Shown piece after piece: positions 45,597-54,318 of a DNA stretch of 64,000 nucleotides; position 1 is the first letter of the stretch, and every line of letters begins with the position of its first letter. Origin of the DNA: an uncultured Bacteroidota bacterium (GTDB lineage: Bacteria > Bacteroidota > Bacteroidia > Flavobacteriales > Flavobacteriaceae). The notes beneath the pieces were generated by a model. The model made no database searches and had not been told where the DNA came from. It worked only from the letters and a program-made list of their open reading frames with translations. The stretch covers positions 53,878-117,877 of the forward strand of contig CABZJM010000002.1 of the NCBI GenBank assembly GCA_902526075.1, read 5' to 3'. The position numbers and the translations under genes are program-made.

Positions 45597-46454
45597 ATGC
45601 GAAGTAGAAATACATTTGATTATATAACATTGTTTTTTAAGGGAGTTTTTATGGGCATCGCAGATGCAATGCCTGGAATATCTGGTGGAACAATTGCTTT
45701 ATTATTAGGTATTTATGAAGAATTAATCAGATCAATTAGCGAATTGAAACTTAGCCTTTTTTTTGAACTTAAAAAAGGTTTCAACCCTTTTTGGAAAAAA
45801 TTAAACGGAAACTTTTTATTGGCACTTATTTCAGGAATTGGAATTAGCTTAATTTCTTTTGTAAAAATTTCAGCCAATTTTTTGGAAAGCTTTCCTCTGA
45901 TTATTTGGTCATTTTTTCTGGGATTAGTATTTGCAACAGTAAATGTTATTTATAAATTAATAAACCAATGGAGTAGGTTAAACTTCTTTTTTTTAATTAT
46001 ATCAATAGTCCTTTCTTATTTCTTATCGTCATTCTCTGTTTATGAGACAGATAAGATAAGTTTATTGTATATTTTATTTTCGGGTGTAATTGCCTCATCT
46101 GCAATGATTTTACCAGGAATATCAGGATCGTTAATACTTGTAATTCTAGGGGTTTATGCATACTTAATTAAGTCACTTGATAATTTAAAAATGATTGTAA
46201 TCTTTACATTTATTTCTGGTACATTAATCGGATTATTGGGTTTTAGCAGAATTCTAAAGTATCTGTTTAATAAGCATAGAGATACCACTTACACTATTAT
46301 GTTAGGATTAGTAATTGGATCAATTGAAAAGGTATGGCCTTGGAATAAAAGTTTTTCTACAGAGTTGTCAAACCTCAATTTACTCTTATCAATATCTCTT
46401 GTTATTTTAGGTTTTGTAATAGTTATACTTTTAGAGAGAATAAAAAAAGATTAA
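45597..46454 (+). CDS. DUF368 (PopT-type) polyprenyl-phosphate transporter, first copy
   Basis: A 285-residue polytopic membrane protein of the DUF368 family. The hallmark duplicated re-entrant motif is visible twice: 'MGIADAMPGISGGTIALLLGIYEEL' near the N-terminus and 'SAMILPGISGSLILVILGVY' in the middle. DUF368 proteins (PopT) were shown in other bacteria to return undecaprenyl phosphate to the cytoplasmic face for reuse in wall and polysaccharide synthesis. It is followed immediately, with no gap, by a second family member. Assignment to the family is firm; transport substrate is by homology. Confidence 0.88.
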   Translation: MRSRNTFDYITLFFKGVFMGIADAMPGISGGTIALLLGIYEELIRSISELKLSLFFELKKGFNPFWKKLNGNFLLALISGIGISLISFVKISANFLESFPLIIWSFFLGLVFATVNVIYKLINQWSRLNFFFLIISIVLSYFLSSFSVYETDKISLLYILFSGVIASSAMILPGISGSLILVILGVYAYLIKSLDNLKMIVIFTFISGTLIGLLGFSRILKYLFNKHRDTTYTIMLGLVIGSIEKVWPWNKSFSTELSNLNLLLSISLVILGFVIVILLERIKKD

Positions 46455-47414
46455 ATGAAGGGTATTAAACCGAGATCTAATTATTTAAAAATTCTGATCA
46501 ATGGAATACTCATGGGAACTGCCAATAAGATTCCAGGTGTATCAGGAGGTTTAGTTGCAATAGCAATTGGTTTTTATGAGGAATTAATATACAGCTTAAA
46601 AAGATTAGATAAAAGAGCTTTAAAATATCTATTTGAGGGGAAATTCAAAGATTTTTTAAAACATGTTAATGGTAAATTTTTGGTTCTTATTTTACTGGGA
46701 ATAGTAATTAGTTACTTTTCAACATCAAAGATATTAGACATATTATTAAATAATTTTGAAATTTATGTTTGGAGTCTTTTTTTTGGATTAGTTATTGGAA
46801 CAATTTTTCATCTCAGAACAATTATCGACTTAAATAACTTCAAAAATATTTGTTTCATTATATTAGGAACCTCGATAGGTGTTTTGTTAAGCTTTGCAAA
46901 TCCATCACAAGAAAATGACAACTTATTTTTTGTTTTTATTTGTGGAATAATTAGTGTTAGTGGAATGATTTTACCAGGTCTATCGGGTTCATTTTTACTT
47001 ATATTAATGGGTAACTATGTATTACTACTGGTTGATTCAGTAAATGCTCTATACGACAGCTTAAGTGAGATACTAAGAGGAGACTTTTCAAACATATACA
47101 GTGATGTCCGTATCAATTATTTAAAGGTATTGTCCGTATTTACTATTGGCTCAATAACCGGACTAATTTCTTTGTCTAAAATTCTTAGTTACCTACTAAG
47201 CAAATTCAACCAACTTTGTAATTCCATTATTTTTGGTTTCATAATTGGTTCTCTAGGTGTAATTTGGCCTTGGAAATCCACATTAAGTGTAGAGAACGAA
47301 TATAAAATAGTTAGATATTTACCTGATTTCAATGATGAAACATTTTACGCTTTTGTATTTATATTAATCGGAATAGCAATAGTTATTTTTTTAAGTAGTT
47401 ATGAAAAAAAGTAG
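46455..47414 (+). CDS. DUF368 (PopT-type) polyprenyl-phosphate transporter, second copy
   Basis: A 319-residue DUF368 protein with the same paired motifs: 'MGTANKIPGVSGGLVAIAIGFYEEL' and 'SGMILPGLSGSFLLILMGNYV'. It has a longer loop in the middle ('ALYDSLSEILRGDFSNIYSDV') than the first copy. Clear divergence outside the motifs suggests an old tandem duplication, or two subunits with separate roles. It abuts the first copy (ATG directly after its stop) and overlaps aroE by 14 bases, so all three are likely co-translated. Confidence 0.88.
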   Translation: MKGIKPRSNYLKILINGILMGTANKIPGVSGGLVAIAIGFYEELIYSLKRLDKRALKYLFEGKFKDFLKHVNGKFLVLILLGIVISYFSTSKILDILLNNFEIYVWSLFFGLVIGTIFHLRTIIDLNNFKNICFIILGTSIGVLLSFANPSQENDNLFFVFICGIISVSGMILPGLSGSFLLILMGNYVLLLVDSVNALYDSLSEILRGDFSNIYSDVRINYLKVLSVFTIGSITGLISLSKILSYLLSKFNQLCNSIIFGFIIGSLGVIWPWKSTLSVENEYKIVRYLPDFNDETFYAFVFILIGIAIVIFLSSYEKK

Positions 47415-48138
47415 AAAATTCGGCCTTATAGGAAAAAATATTGATTATAGTTTTTCAAAGAAATATTTTTCAGAAAAATTTAAAAAAGAAAATTCGGATT
47501 GTACATATTCAAACTTTGACATTGAAAATATTTCACAAATTGAATCAATTTTAAAAAAAAATGAGATATCAGGATATAACGTCACTATTCCTTACAAACA
47601 GGAAATTATAAAATTTCTAGATGAAATTGATGAAGTAGCTAAAGCTATTGGTGCTGTTAATACAATAAAAAAAATTGATAATAAAAATATAGGATTCAAC
47701 ACTGATAGTATTGGTTTTGAAAAGTCATTAATTCCGTTAATTGAAAATAAAAAACCTGATAGTGCATTAATTCTTGGTACCGGCGGTGCTTCAAAAGCAG
47801 TCAAATATGTTCTTAAAAAATTAAAAATTAATTATAGTACTGTTTCAAGAAAAGAAGGTAAATCTGAATTCATTTATGAAGATCTTAATGATCTGATAAT
47901 AAACAGGTTTAAGATGATAATAAATTGTTCTCCTGTTGGAACTTTTCCAAACATAAATAAATGTCCAAATATCCCATATAAATATTTAACCAAAGAACAT
48001 ATCTTGTATGACTTAGTTTATAACCCAATCGAGTCGCTATTTTTAAGAAGTGGAAGAGAATTAGGATGCAAAACAAAAAATGGATTAGAAATGCTTGAAA
48101 TTCAAGCAAATGAAGCCTGGAAGATTTGGAACAACTAA
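47401..48138 (+). CDS. aroE: Shikimate dehydrogenase
   Basis: A 245-residue NADP-dependent enzyme reducing 3-dehydroshikimate in the aromatic amino acid pathway. The N-terminal substrate domain has '[17 protein letters not shown]' and the catalytic Lys in '[12 protein letters not shown]'; 'AIGAVNTI' and 'GFNTDSIGF' (catalytic Asp) follow. The Rossmann domain has '[12 protein letters not shown]' and the end '[16 protein letters not shown]'. It begins within the end of the second DUF368 gene. Its stop shares bases with the convergent mnmA stop. Other aro genes are not in the window. Confidence 0.95.
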   Translation: MKKSRKFGLIGKNIDYSFSKKYFSEKFKKENSDCTYSNFDIENISQIESILKKNEISGYNVTIPYKQEIIKFLDEIDEVAKAIGAVNTIKKIDNKNIGFNTDSIGFEKSLIPLIENKKPDSALILGTGGASKAVKYVLKKLKINYSTVSRKEGKSEFIYEDLNDLIINRFKMIINCSPVGTFPNINKCPNIPYKYLTKEHILYDLVYNPIESLFLRSGRELGCKTKNGLEMLEIQANEAWKIWNN

Positions 48139-49322
48139 TTTATTATTCCTGAACCTATTAGTTCATCTTCAATATACCAACTTACAAATTGACCACTGGT
48201 AACTGATGAAATTGGTTTGTCAAAAAGTATATAAAGACCCTTTTTGAATCTGTAAACAGTTCCAGATTGTAATGGCTGTCGATATCTAATTCTAAAGTTA
48301 ATATTCATTTTTTCATTTTCATTAATTTTTAAATCTTCTCTGACCCAATGAATTTCATTTGAGTTTATAAAAAGGGCTTTTTTAAATAATGCAGGGTGTG
48401 ACTCTCCCATTCCTACATAAATTATATTTTTAGAAACATCCGTTTCAACGACAAAAAGAGGCTCACTAAACCCACCGATATTTAAACCTTTTCTTTGTCC
48501 AACTGTATAATAATATGCCCCATTGTGTTCACCAATCTCCTCACCATCATCAGGTGAAAATGAAAACGATGCACTTAATAATTCTAATTCCTTTTCTTTT
48601 GATATAACCTCATTTAAATCTATTTCTTGTTTTACTGAGTTAGAATCAATTTTGATTACTTTACCCTTTTTTGTGGTAAGCCTTTGCTTTAAAAAATCAG
48701 GTAATTTTACCTTTCCCACAAAACATAATCCTTGAGAATCTTTTTTATCAGCAGTAATTAAATCATTTTTTTTTGCGATATCCCTAACATCAGACTTTGT
48801 TAAATGGCCAATAGGAAATATTGCCTTTGAAAGCTGTTTTTGATTTAGTTGACAAAGAAAATATGATTGATCTTTTTTTTCATCAGCACCAGCCAGTAAT
48901 CTGTAAATTTCTTTATTATCTTTATTAATTTTATTCACTTGACAGTAATGACCAGTAGCTATATAATCTGCTCCAAGATTAAGTGCTATATCAAGAAATA
49001 TATCAAATTTAATTTCACGATTACATAAAACATCTGGATTTGGAGTTCTTCCATTTTCATATTCGCTGAACATGTAATCAATAATCCTAGAATGATATTC
49101 TTTGCTTAAATCAACAGTTTGAAATGGGATTTCTAATTTTTCAGCAATCAACATTGCATCATTGCTATCATCTAACCAAGGACACTCATTAGAAATGGTA
49201 ACAGAGTCGTCATGCCAATTCTTCATAAAAAGTCCAATAACTTCATATCCTTGTTGCTTTAACAACAAAGCACTTACACTTGAGTCAACTCCCCCTGACA
49301 AACCAACGATAACTTTTTTCAC
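48135..49322 (-). CDS. mnmA: tRNA-specific 2-thiouridylase
   Basis: A 395-residue enzyme that thiolates U34 of tRNA-Lys, -Glu and -Gln. The PP-loop '[15 protein letters not shown]' lies near residue 7, the target-recognition '[15 protein letters not shown]' holds the first catalytic Cys, and the second is in '[10 protein letters not shown]'. The C-terminal beta-barrel follows ('[14 protein letters not shown]', '[10 protein letters not shown]', '[19 protein letters not shown]'). It ends the minus-strand run CDGSH-FMN reductase-pirin-mnmA (24-base gap from pirin). Confidence 0.96.
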   Translation of the reverse strand: MKKVIVGLSGGVDSSVSALLLKQQGYEVIGLFMKNWHDDSVTISNECPWLDDSNDAMLIAEKLEIPFQTVDLSKEYHSRIIDYMFSEYENGRTPNPDVLCNREIKFDIFLDIALNLGADYIATGHYCQVNKINKDNKEIYRLLAGADEKKDQSYFLCQLNQKQLSKAIFPIGHLTKSDVRDIAKKNDLITADKKDSQGLCFVGKVKLPDFLKQRLTTKKGKVIKIDSNSVKQEIDLNEVISKEKELELLSASFSFSPDDGEEIGEHNGAYYYTVGQRKGLNIGGFSEPLFVVETDVSKNIIYVGMGESHPALFKKALFINSNEIHWVREDLKINENEKMNINFRIRYRQPLQSGTVYRFKKGLYILFDKPISSVTSGQFVSWYIEDELIGSGIIN

Positions 49323-49346
49323 TGTGCAAAGTTAATAATTACTATA

Positions 49347-50093
49347 TTAATTAAAATATGTCTTGTATGATGGTTTAATTGGAGATGAAACCTCAAATAA
49401 TTTAGCAGATTTTAATGCCACTATATCAATATTTCCAACTCTAGATATGGTGAAAAAATCTCCTTTGCTAAATTTAAATTTTTTTAAAGAAACTTCGCCA
49501 TCAATTAAGAAAAAAGAATGGATTTTATCATTTTCAATTTTAATATTTACAGATGAAAATTTATTAAAGAAATATTCGTTAATAACTATGTCTTCTGAAT
49601 CCATCCACATTTTTGATTTTTTGTTATGAATATGTCTTATCGTATGATCATCTAAATCGGTAAATTTAAATTCATCTATTTTATAATCATTATAGCTAGC
49701 AGGCTTTTTTATTGATTTTGATAAATCTGGATCAAACCAAATTTGAAATATTTCAGAATTTTCAAGTATCTCCTCTGAATGTGAAATTCCATTCCCTGAT
49801 CTGATTATTTGAACACCGCCTTCATCGAGTCTAACCCATTTATTCAGTTTAGTATCGAAGTGATTTATGCTGCCTTTCAAAACGAAAGTACATATTTCAA
49901 AACCTTGATGTGGGTGTAAACCAATTGTACTTCTTTTGCCAGTTGTCCATGCATGAGCCCAGTAAAATAGATTTGAAAAAGGCTTCAATTTTCCACCATC
50001 CTGAGGAAATCCAATTGGTTTTTTTTCAACTATCTCACCAAAATTGAAATTACCGTTTGCTTGTTTACTAGGTGGATAAAAATTAATTTTCAT
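49347..50093 (-). CDS. Pirin family protein
   Basis: A 248-residue bicupin. The N-terminal cupin carries metal ligands in 'LHPHQGFEICTFVLKGSINHFDT' (His-x-His, Glu and a later His), and 'VQIIRSGNGISHSEEI' completes the barrel. The C-terminal cupin is degenerate. Pirins bind iron; some have quercetinase activity and others act as redox sensors. Which applies here cannot be told. It overlaps the FMN reductase gene by 11 bases, a pairing that suggests redox or oxidative-stress chemistry. Confidence 0.88.
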   Translation of the reverse strand: MKINFYPPSKQANGNFNFGEIVEKKPIGFPQDGGKLKPFSNLFYWAHAWTTGKRSTIGLHPHQGFEICTFVLKGSINHFDTKLNKWVRLDEGGVQIIRSGNGISHSEEILENSEIFQIWFDPDLSKSIKKPASYNDYKIDEFKFTDLDDHTIRHIHNKKSKMWMDSEDIVINEYFFNKFSSVNIKIENDKIHSFFLIDGEVSLKKFKFSKGDFFTISRVGNIDIVALKSAKLFEVSSPIKPSYKTYFN

Positions 50094-50628
50094 TTAAAAT
50101 ATTTTCAAAATCAATAATTACAGCTTGAAAATCTTGATTCAATCTAACATCTAAAATACCCTCATTTATATTAAAATTTTTATTAAAATTAGGTAGTGAA
50201 AAGAACGGTATTTGATACTTGTAGTCCCTTGAAAACCTGCTATGTGCAGCTTCAAGAACTGTTTTACCTCCTCTTACGCCATTAGATGTTGATAGTAAAA
50301 GAATAGGTTTACTACACCATATATCAGCCTCAATCACAGAAATCCAGTCATAAATATTTTTGAAAGCTGCTGTGTATGAGCCATTGTGTTCAGCTAAGGA
50401 CATAACTAGTGCATCTGACTCAGAAATTTCCCTTTTAAAATCGAAGGCTTTTTGGGGGATTCCCAAAGAATTTTGTAAATCTTCACTGTATATTGGCATT
50501 TCGAAATCATTCAAATTTAAATCTATAATTTCAGTATCGAATGAAATTGATTTAGCAGCAAAGTTAGCCAACTTCCTATTGATTGACTTCGATGAACTAC
50601 TTGCACCGATTACAACTATTCTTTTCAA
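50083..50628 (-). CDS. NAD(P)H-dependent FMN reductase
   Basis: A 181-residue flavodoxin-like reductase. The FMN phosphate loop is 'IGASSSSKSINRKLANF' at the N-terminus, and 'SLAEHNGSYTAAFKNIYDWIS' is the conserved flavin-binding segment (usual PEYNGSxPxxLKNxxDW). It should reduce FMN, quinones or azo compounds with NAD(P)H. It overlaps the pirin gene (11 bases) and starts 2 bases after the stop of the CDGSH mini-protein gene, so all are probably on one transcript. Confidence 0.9.
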   Translation of the reverse strand: MKRIVVIGASSSSKSINRKLANFAAKSISFDTEIIDLNLNDFEMPIYSEDLQNSLGIPQKAFDFKREISESDALVMSLAEHNGSYTAAFKNIYDWISVIEADIWCSKPILLLSTSNGVRGGKTVLEAAHSRFSRDYKYQIPFFSLPNFNKNFNINEGILDVRLNQDFQAVIIDFENILNEN

Positions 50629-50630
50629 AT

Positions 50631-50711
50631 TTAATTTTTGTTTATATGTGAACCATCACAATAACCGCTTGGATTTTGTGTATTTCCACATCCACATTTA
50701 GGTCTGTACAT
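50631..50711 (-). CDS. CDGSH iron-sulfur mini-protein (26 residues, not in ORF track)
   Basis: Reading the minus strand from ATG at 50711 gives 'MYRPKCGCGNTQNPSGYC' then 'DGSHINKN' and TAA at 50631. It contains CxC...CDGSH, the ligand set (three Cys, one His) of CDGSH-type [2Fe-2S] proteins. The spacing between the second and third Cys is ten residues, one longer than the mitoNEET pattern. It is close to the smallest possible form: little beyond the cluster-binding loop. The stop is two bases before the FMN reductase ATG, supporting translation and a redox role. No in-frame ATG extends it upstream before a TGA. Confidence 0.72.
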   Translation of the reverse strand: MYRPKCGCGNTQNPSGYCDGSHINKN

Positions 50712-50780
50712 AACTTGTTTATTTTGAAATGATCAAAGTTTATGCCACTAAATAAAATTAACTTAAGTCTGACTCGTAAA

Positions 50781-52634
50781 CTATTTGTTCTTTTTTTGCC
50801 TTTCAGCTTCTTCCATAATTGCTTGCATTCTTCTTTGAAATCTTCCGGGAGGTTTTACAGGTTGTGACTTATTAAATTGAATTTGCTGTCTTATTTTACG
50901 CTCATCAAGAATATAATTCTTGATTGTAAACATGATGGCGATTGATAAAATATTTGAAACAAAGTAATATAAACTCAATCCACTTGAGTAATTATTAAAG
51001 AATACCATCATCATTATTGGTGCAAAATATATCATATACTTCATCATATTTCTCATATCAGGCATTCCCTCTTGAGGTTGTGGTTGTGAAGCCATTTGCT
51101 GTCCAGTAGTCATTTTCATGTAGAAAAATATTGATATGGAAGCTAATATTGGAAATAAACTAACATGATCCCCATATAGTGGTATGTAGAAGCCAAAATT
51201 AAGAATACTATCATATGCTGATAAATCATCTGCCCATAAAAAACTCTTTTGTCTTAAGTCAAAAGCTGATGGGAAAAACATAAATAAAGCATAAAAAACA
51301 GGAATTTGCATTAATCCAGGTAAACATCCACTCATTGGATTGGCACCAGCTTTTCTGTATAAAGACATCATTTCTTGCTGCCTTTTCATTGCATTATCTT
51401 TAAACTTCTGATTAATCTCATCCAGCTCTGGCCTTAATATTTTCATTTTAGCTTGTGAAACATACGAGCTGTATAAAACTGGCGCAAGGACAATCCTTAC
51501 AATAACAGTCATAAATATAATTGCAATTCCGTAAGGAAATAAGTTGCTCAACGTTCTGTATAGCGGAACAAAAATATTTTTATTTATAAATCCGAAAATC
51601 CCCCATCCAAAATCAACACTCTCTTCCAACCCAATTTCATAAGTTTTAAGTTGTGAATACTGATTAGGCCCAAAATAAAATTTCAAAGAGTTTTCAAACT
51701 CACTATTGATATAATCAAACGGTATTTTTGAAACAAATTTTTTAGTAAACAACGTGTCTAAACTATTATCTTGAACTAAATCTTCAGATTTAAAATCAAC
51801 ATTTTTAAATGGTTTTTCATCTGGAGATATCAAAACAGAGCTAAAAAAATGCTGCTTAAAGGATATCCAATTTACATCTTCTTCATCATCTTCATCCTCT
51901 CCACTTATTGATAAATAATCAATCTTATCCTCATCGTGATAATATGTTAAATAAGAATATCTATTTTCGTAAGAAATACTCTTAGAATTCCTAAATGCAC
52001 TAAGCTCCCAATTCAAAATATAGCTTTGAGTTGTATCTAATATATTATAAAATCCTCTGGAGCTAATATCAAGATTAATTATATAATCAGTTAAGTTGAT
52101 AGTGTATATGTATTCAATAAAAACATCTTCTGAAACAACCAACTTCATCGATACTTTTTTGATTGAACCTTGGTCGATCAATGATGGTGTAAACTTTTGA
52201 TCTTTTGTATTAAATATTCTACCATTTTTTGTAGTAAAATCTAAATTAAAAGATGAATTATTTGATTCAATTAAATTGATTGGATTACCTAAATAATTTA
52301 AGTGACCTTTTAGCTGTAATGAGGAGATTTGACCTCCAATAGGTGAAAACTTAATAATAAATTTTTCAGTATCTACTAAGATATCCTCATTACTTTGAGA
52401 TAATGAGTTTTCAAAGCTTAAAGTGCTATCGTCATACTCGTCAATTTTAGATTCAGATAGAATATCCGATAAATCCCGTTCAACCGGCTTTTCATCAGGT
52501 ATATCGTTTTTTTCTACTGTTTGAACTATCTCTGTAGAATGTGGTGGAGGATTTAAGTATAACCATCCTATAAAAATTAAACCTATAAGAAAAAACCCTA
52601 GTAATGAATTGATATCAATTTTATTGTCTTCCAT
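50781..52634 (-). CDS. yidC: Membrane protein insertase YidC
   Basis: A 617-residue Oxa1/YidC insertase of the Gram-negative type. It has one N-terminal helix (about 12-28), a large periplasmic beta-domain to about residue 370, and the conserved core with 'GIAIIFMTVIVRIVLAPVLYSSY' (including the conserved Arg in the groove), 'AGANPMSGCLPGLMQIPVFYALF' and 'NYSSGLSLYYFVSNILSI'. The C-terminal tail is basic ('PPGRFQRRMQAIMEEAERQKKNK'). It inserts membrane proteins with or without SecYEG. It follows pyrG with no gap, a pairing usual in flavobacteria. Confidence 0.96.
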   Translation of the reverse strand: MEDNKIDINSLLGFFLIGLIFIGWLYLNPPPHSTEIVQTVEKNDIPDEKPVERDLSDILSESKIDEYDDSTLSFENSLSQSNEDILVDTEKFIIKFSPIGGQISSLQLKGHLNYLGNPINLIESNNSSFNLDFTTKNGRIFNTKDQKFTPSLIDQGSIKKVSMKLVVSEDVFIEYIYTINLTDYIINLDISSRGFYNILDTTQSYILNWELSAFRNSKSISYENRYSYLTYYHDEDKIDYLSISGEDEDDEEDVNWISFKQHFFSSVLISPDEKPFKNVDFKSEDLVQDNSLDTLFTKKFVSKIPFDYINSEFENSLKFYFGPNQYSQLKTYEIGLEESVDFGWGIFGFINKNIFVPLYRTLSNLFPYGIAIIFMTVIVRIVLAPVLYSSYVSQAKMKILRPELDEINQKFKDNAMKRQQEMMSLYRKAGANPMSGCLPGLMQIPVFYALFMFFPSAFDLRQKSFLWADDLSAYDSILNFGFYIPLYGDHVSLFPILASISIFFYMKMTTGQQMASQPQPQEGMPDMRNMMKYMIYFAPIMMMVFFNNYSSGLSLYYFVSNILSIAIMFTIKNYILDERKIRQQIQFNKSQPVKPPGRFQRRMQAIMEEAERQKKNK

Positions 52635-54248
52635 CTATTTATTCTTATTTAATATCGCTGCACTAACAAAAGATACGAATAATGGATGAGGTGATAAAAC
52701 TGTACTTTTATATTCGGGGTGATATTGAACGCCAATGAACCATGGATGATCTTTAACCTCAACAACCTCAACAAGATTAGTATCCTTATTTTTTCCAGAT
52801 GCTACTAATCCATTTTCTTCCAATTGATTTAAATATTTATTATTTAATTCATATCTATGCCTATGTCTTTCCTCAATATTTTCAGTTTTATAAACAGAAT
52901 GACAAAGGGTTTCTTTAGCTAAATGACACTTCCAAGTACCTAATCTCATTGTGCCGCCCTTTTCGGTTATGTCTTTTTGTTCTTCCATTAAATCGATTAC
53001 TGGATTTTTTGTGTTAGGATTAACCTCAGTAGAATTTGCATCATCTAGCTTCAACATATTTCTAGCAAACTCAATAACAGCCATTTGCATCCCATAGCAT
53101 ATTCCAAAAAATGGAATATTATTTAATCTTACATATTTAATTGCTTCGATTTTTCCCTCTACGCCTCTTTCACCGAAACCAGGAGCTACTAAAATTCCGT
53201 TAAAAGATTGTAGCTTATCATTTACATTTTCAGAATTTATAAATTCAGAATGTAAAGGAATTACATCTACATCTACTTCATTTACTGCACCAGCATGAAT
53301 AAACGATTCCAATATAGATTTGTAGGAATCTTGAAGCTCAACATATTTACCAATCAGAGCAATTTTAATTGTATCTTTTGGGTTTTTATATTTGTCAAGA
53401 AAATTATTCCAAGAATCCAAATCAGGTTCATTATAATCTAGCTTTAACTTTTTTAGTGCCACTTTATCTAAACATTCACGATACATGTGATTGGGAACAT
53501 CGTAGATGGTATTGACATCAACTGATTCAATAACACAATCAACATTTACATTACAAAATCTTGCTAATTTTTCTTTTATTTCATCATTTAATTCATGCTC
53601 AGTTCTACAAACAAGGATATCAGCCTGCACACCACTTTCCATTAAAGTTTTTACACTGTGCTGAGTTGGCTTTGTTTTTAATTCTTTAGCAGCTGATAGA
53701 TATGGAATTAGGGTTAAATGAATAACAATCAGATTATCTTCTCCCATTTCCCATTTTAATTGTCGTAATGCCTCAATGTAAGGCAATGATTCTATATCTC
53801 CTACGGTGCCTCCTATTTCAGTTATTATAATATCAAACTCACGATTACTCGCTAAAAATTTTATTTTTTCTTTTATCTCATCAGTTATATGTGGGATAAC
53901 TTGTACTGTTTTACCTAAATACATTCCCTGCCTTTCCTTACTTATTACACTCTGATAAATCCTTCCGGTCGTTATATTGTTAGCCTGTGATGTGGGAACA
54001 TTTAAAAATCTTTCATAATGGCCAAGGTCCAAATCAGTTTCTGCGCCGTCATTAGTCACATAACATTCTCCATGTTCGTAAGGGTTTAAAGTTCCCGGGT
54101 CAACATTAATATATGGGTCGAGCTTTTGAATTGTTGTTTTATAACCCTGTGCTTGTAAAAGCTTAGCTAATGAAGCCGCTACTATTCCTTTTCCAAGAGA
54201 AGAACTAACACCACCAGTAACAAAAATATATTTAGTTTGCGAAGACAT
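52635..54248 (-). CDS. pyrG: CTP synthase
   Basis: A 537-residue enzyme forming CTP from UTP, ATP and glutamine. The synthetase domain has 'FVTGGVSSSLGKGIVAASLAKLL', 'DPYINVDPGTLNPYEHGECYVTNDGAETDLDLGHYERF' and 'EIGGTVGDIES'; the C-terminal glutaminase has the nucleophile in 'GICYGMQMAVIEF' and the His/Glu in 'GVQYHPEYKS'. A short perfect inverted repeat and a TAnnTTTG box lie directly upstream, so it probably has its own promoter and drives yidC. Confidence 0.97.
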   Translation of the reverse strand: MSSQTKYIFVTGGVSSSLGKGIVAASLAKLLQAQGYKTTIQKLDPYINVDPGTLNPYEHGECYVTNDGAETDLDLGHYERFLNVPTSQANNITTGRIYQSVISKERQGMYLGKTVQVIPHITDEIKEKIKFLASNREFDIIITEIGGTVGDIESLPYIEALRQLKWEMGEDNLIVIHLTLIPYLSAAKELKTKPTQHSVKTLMESGVQADILVCRTEHELNDEIKEKLARFCNVNVDCVIESVDVNTIYDVPNHMYRECLDKVALKKLKLDYNEPDLDSWNNFLDKYKNPKDTIKIALIGKYVELQDSYKSILESFIHAGAVNEVDVDVIPLHSEFINSENVNDKLQSFNGILVAPGFGERGVEGKIEAIKYVRLNNIPFFGICYGMQMAVIEFARNMLKLDDANSTEVNPNTKNPVIDLMEEQKDITEKGGTMRLGTWKCHLAKETLCHSVYKTENIEERHRHRYELNNKYLNQLEENGLVASGKNKDTNLVEVVEVKDHPWFIGVQYHPEYKSTVLSPHPLFVSFVSAAILNKNK

Positions 54249-54251
54249 AAT

Positions 54252-54264
54252 GCGTTATAAACGC
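54252..54264. promoter_or_regulatory. Perfect inverted repeat just upstream of pyrG
   Basis: GCGTT-ATA-AACGC is a perfect 5-bp inverted repeat with a 3-base centre, ending 3 bases before the pyrG ATG and between the predicted -7 box and the start codon. It is GC-richer than its surroundings. It could be an operator or a small leader hairpin; a chance occurrence is possible. Confidence 0.35.
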
Positions 54265-54267
54265 GAA

Positions 54268-54275
54268 CAAATTTA
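54268..54275 (-). promoter_or_regulatory. Bacteroidetes -7 box for pyrG
   Basis: The minus strand reads TAAATTTG, matching TAnnTTTG, 19 bases before the pyrG ATG at 54248. The predicted transcription start falls within the GCGTTATAAACGC repeat. Confidence 0.45.
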
Positions 54276-54318
54276 ATGAAATAAAATACAATGGAGTAAG
54301 AAAATACTGTTGATTTTT

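Noticed and set aside
50360-50701. Plus-strand ORF of 113 codons across the FMN reductase and CDGSH genes
   Set aside because: Antisense to a clear FMN reductase and the CDGSH mini-protein; no domain.
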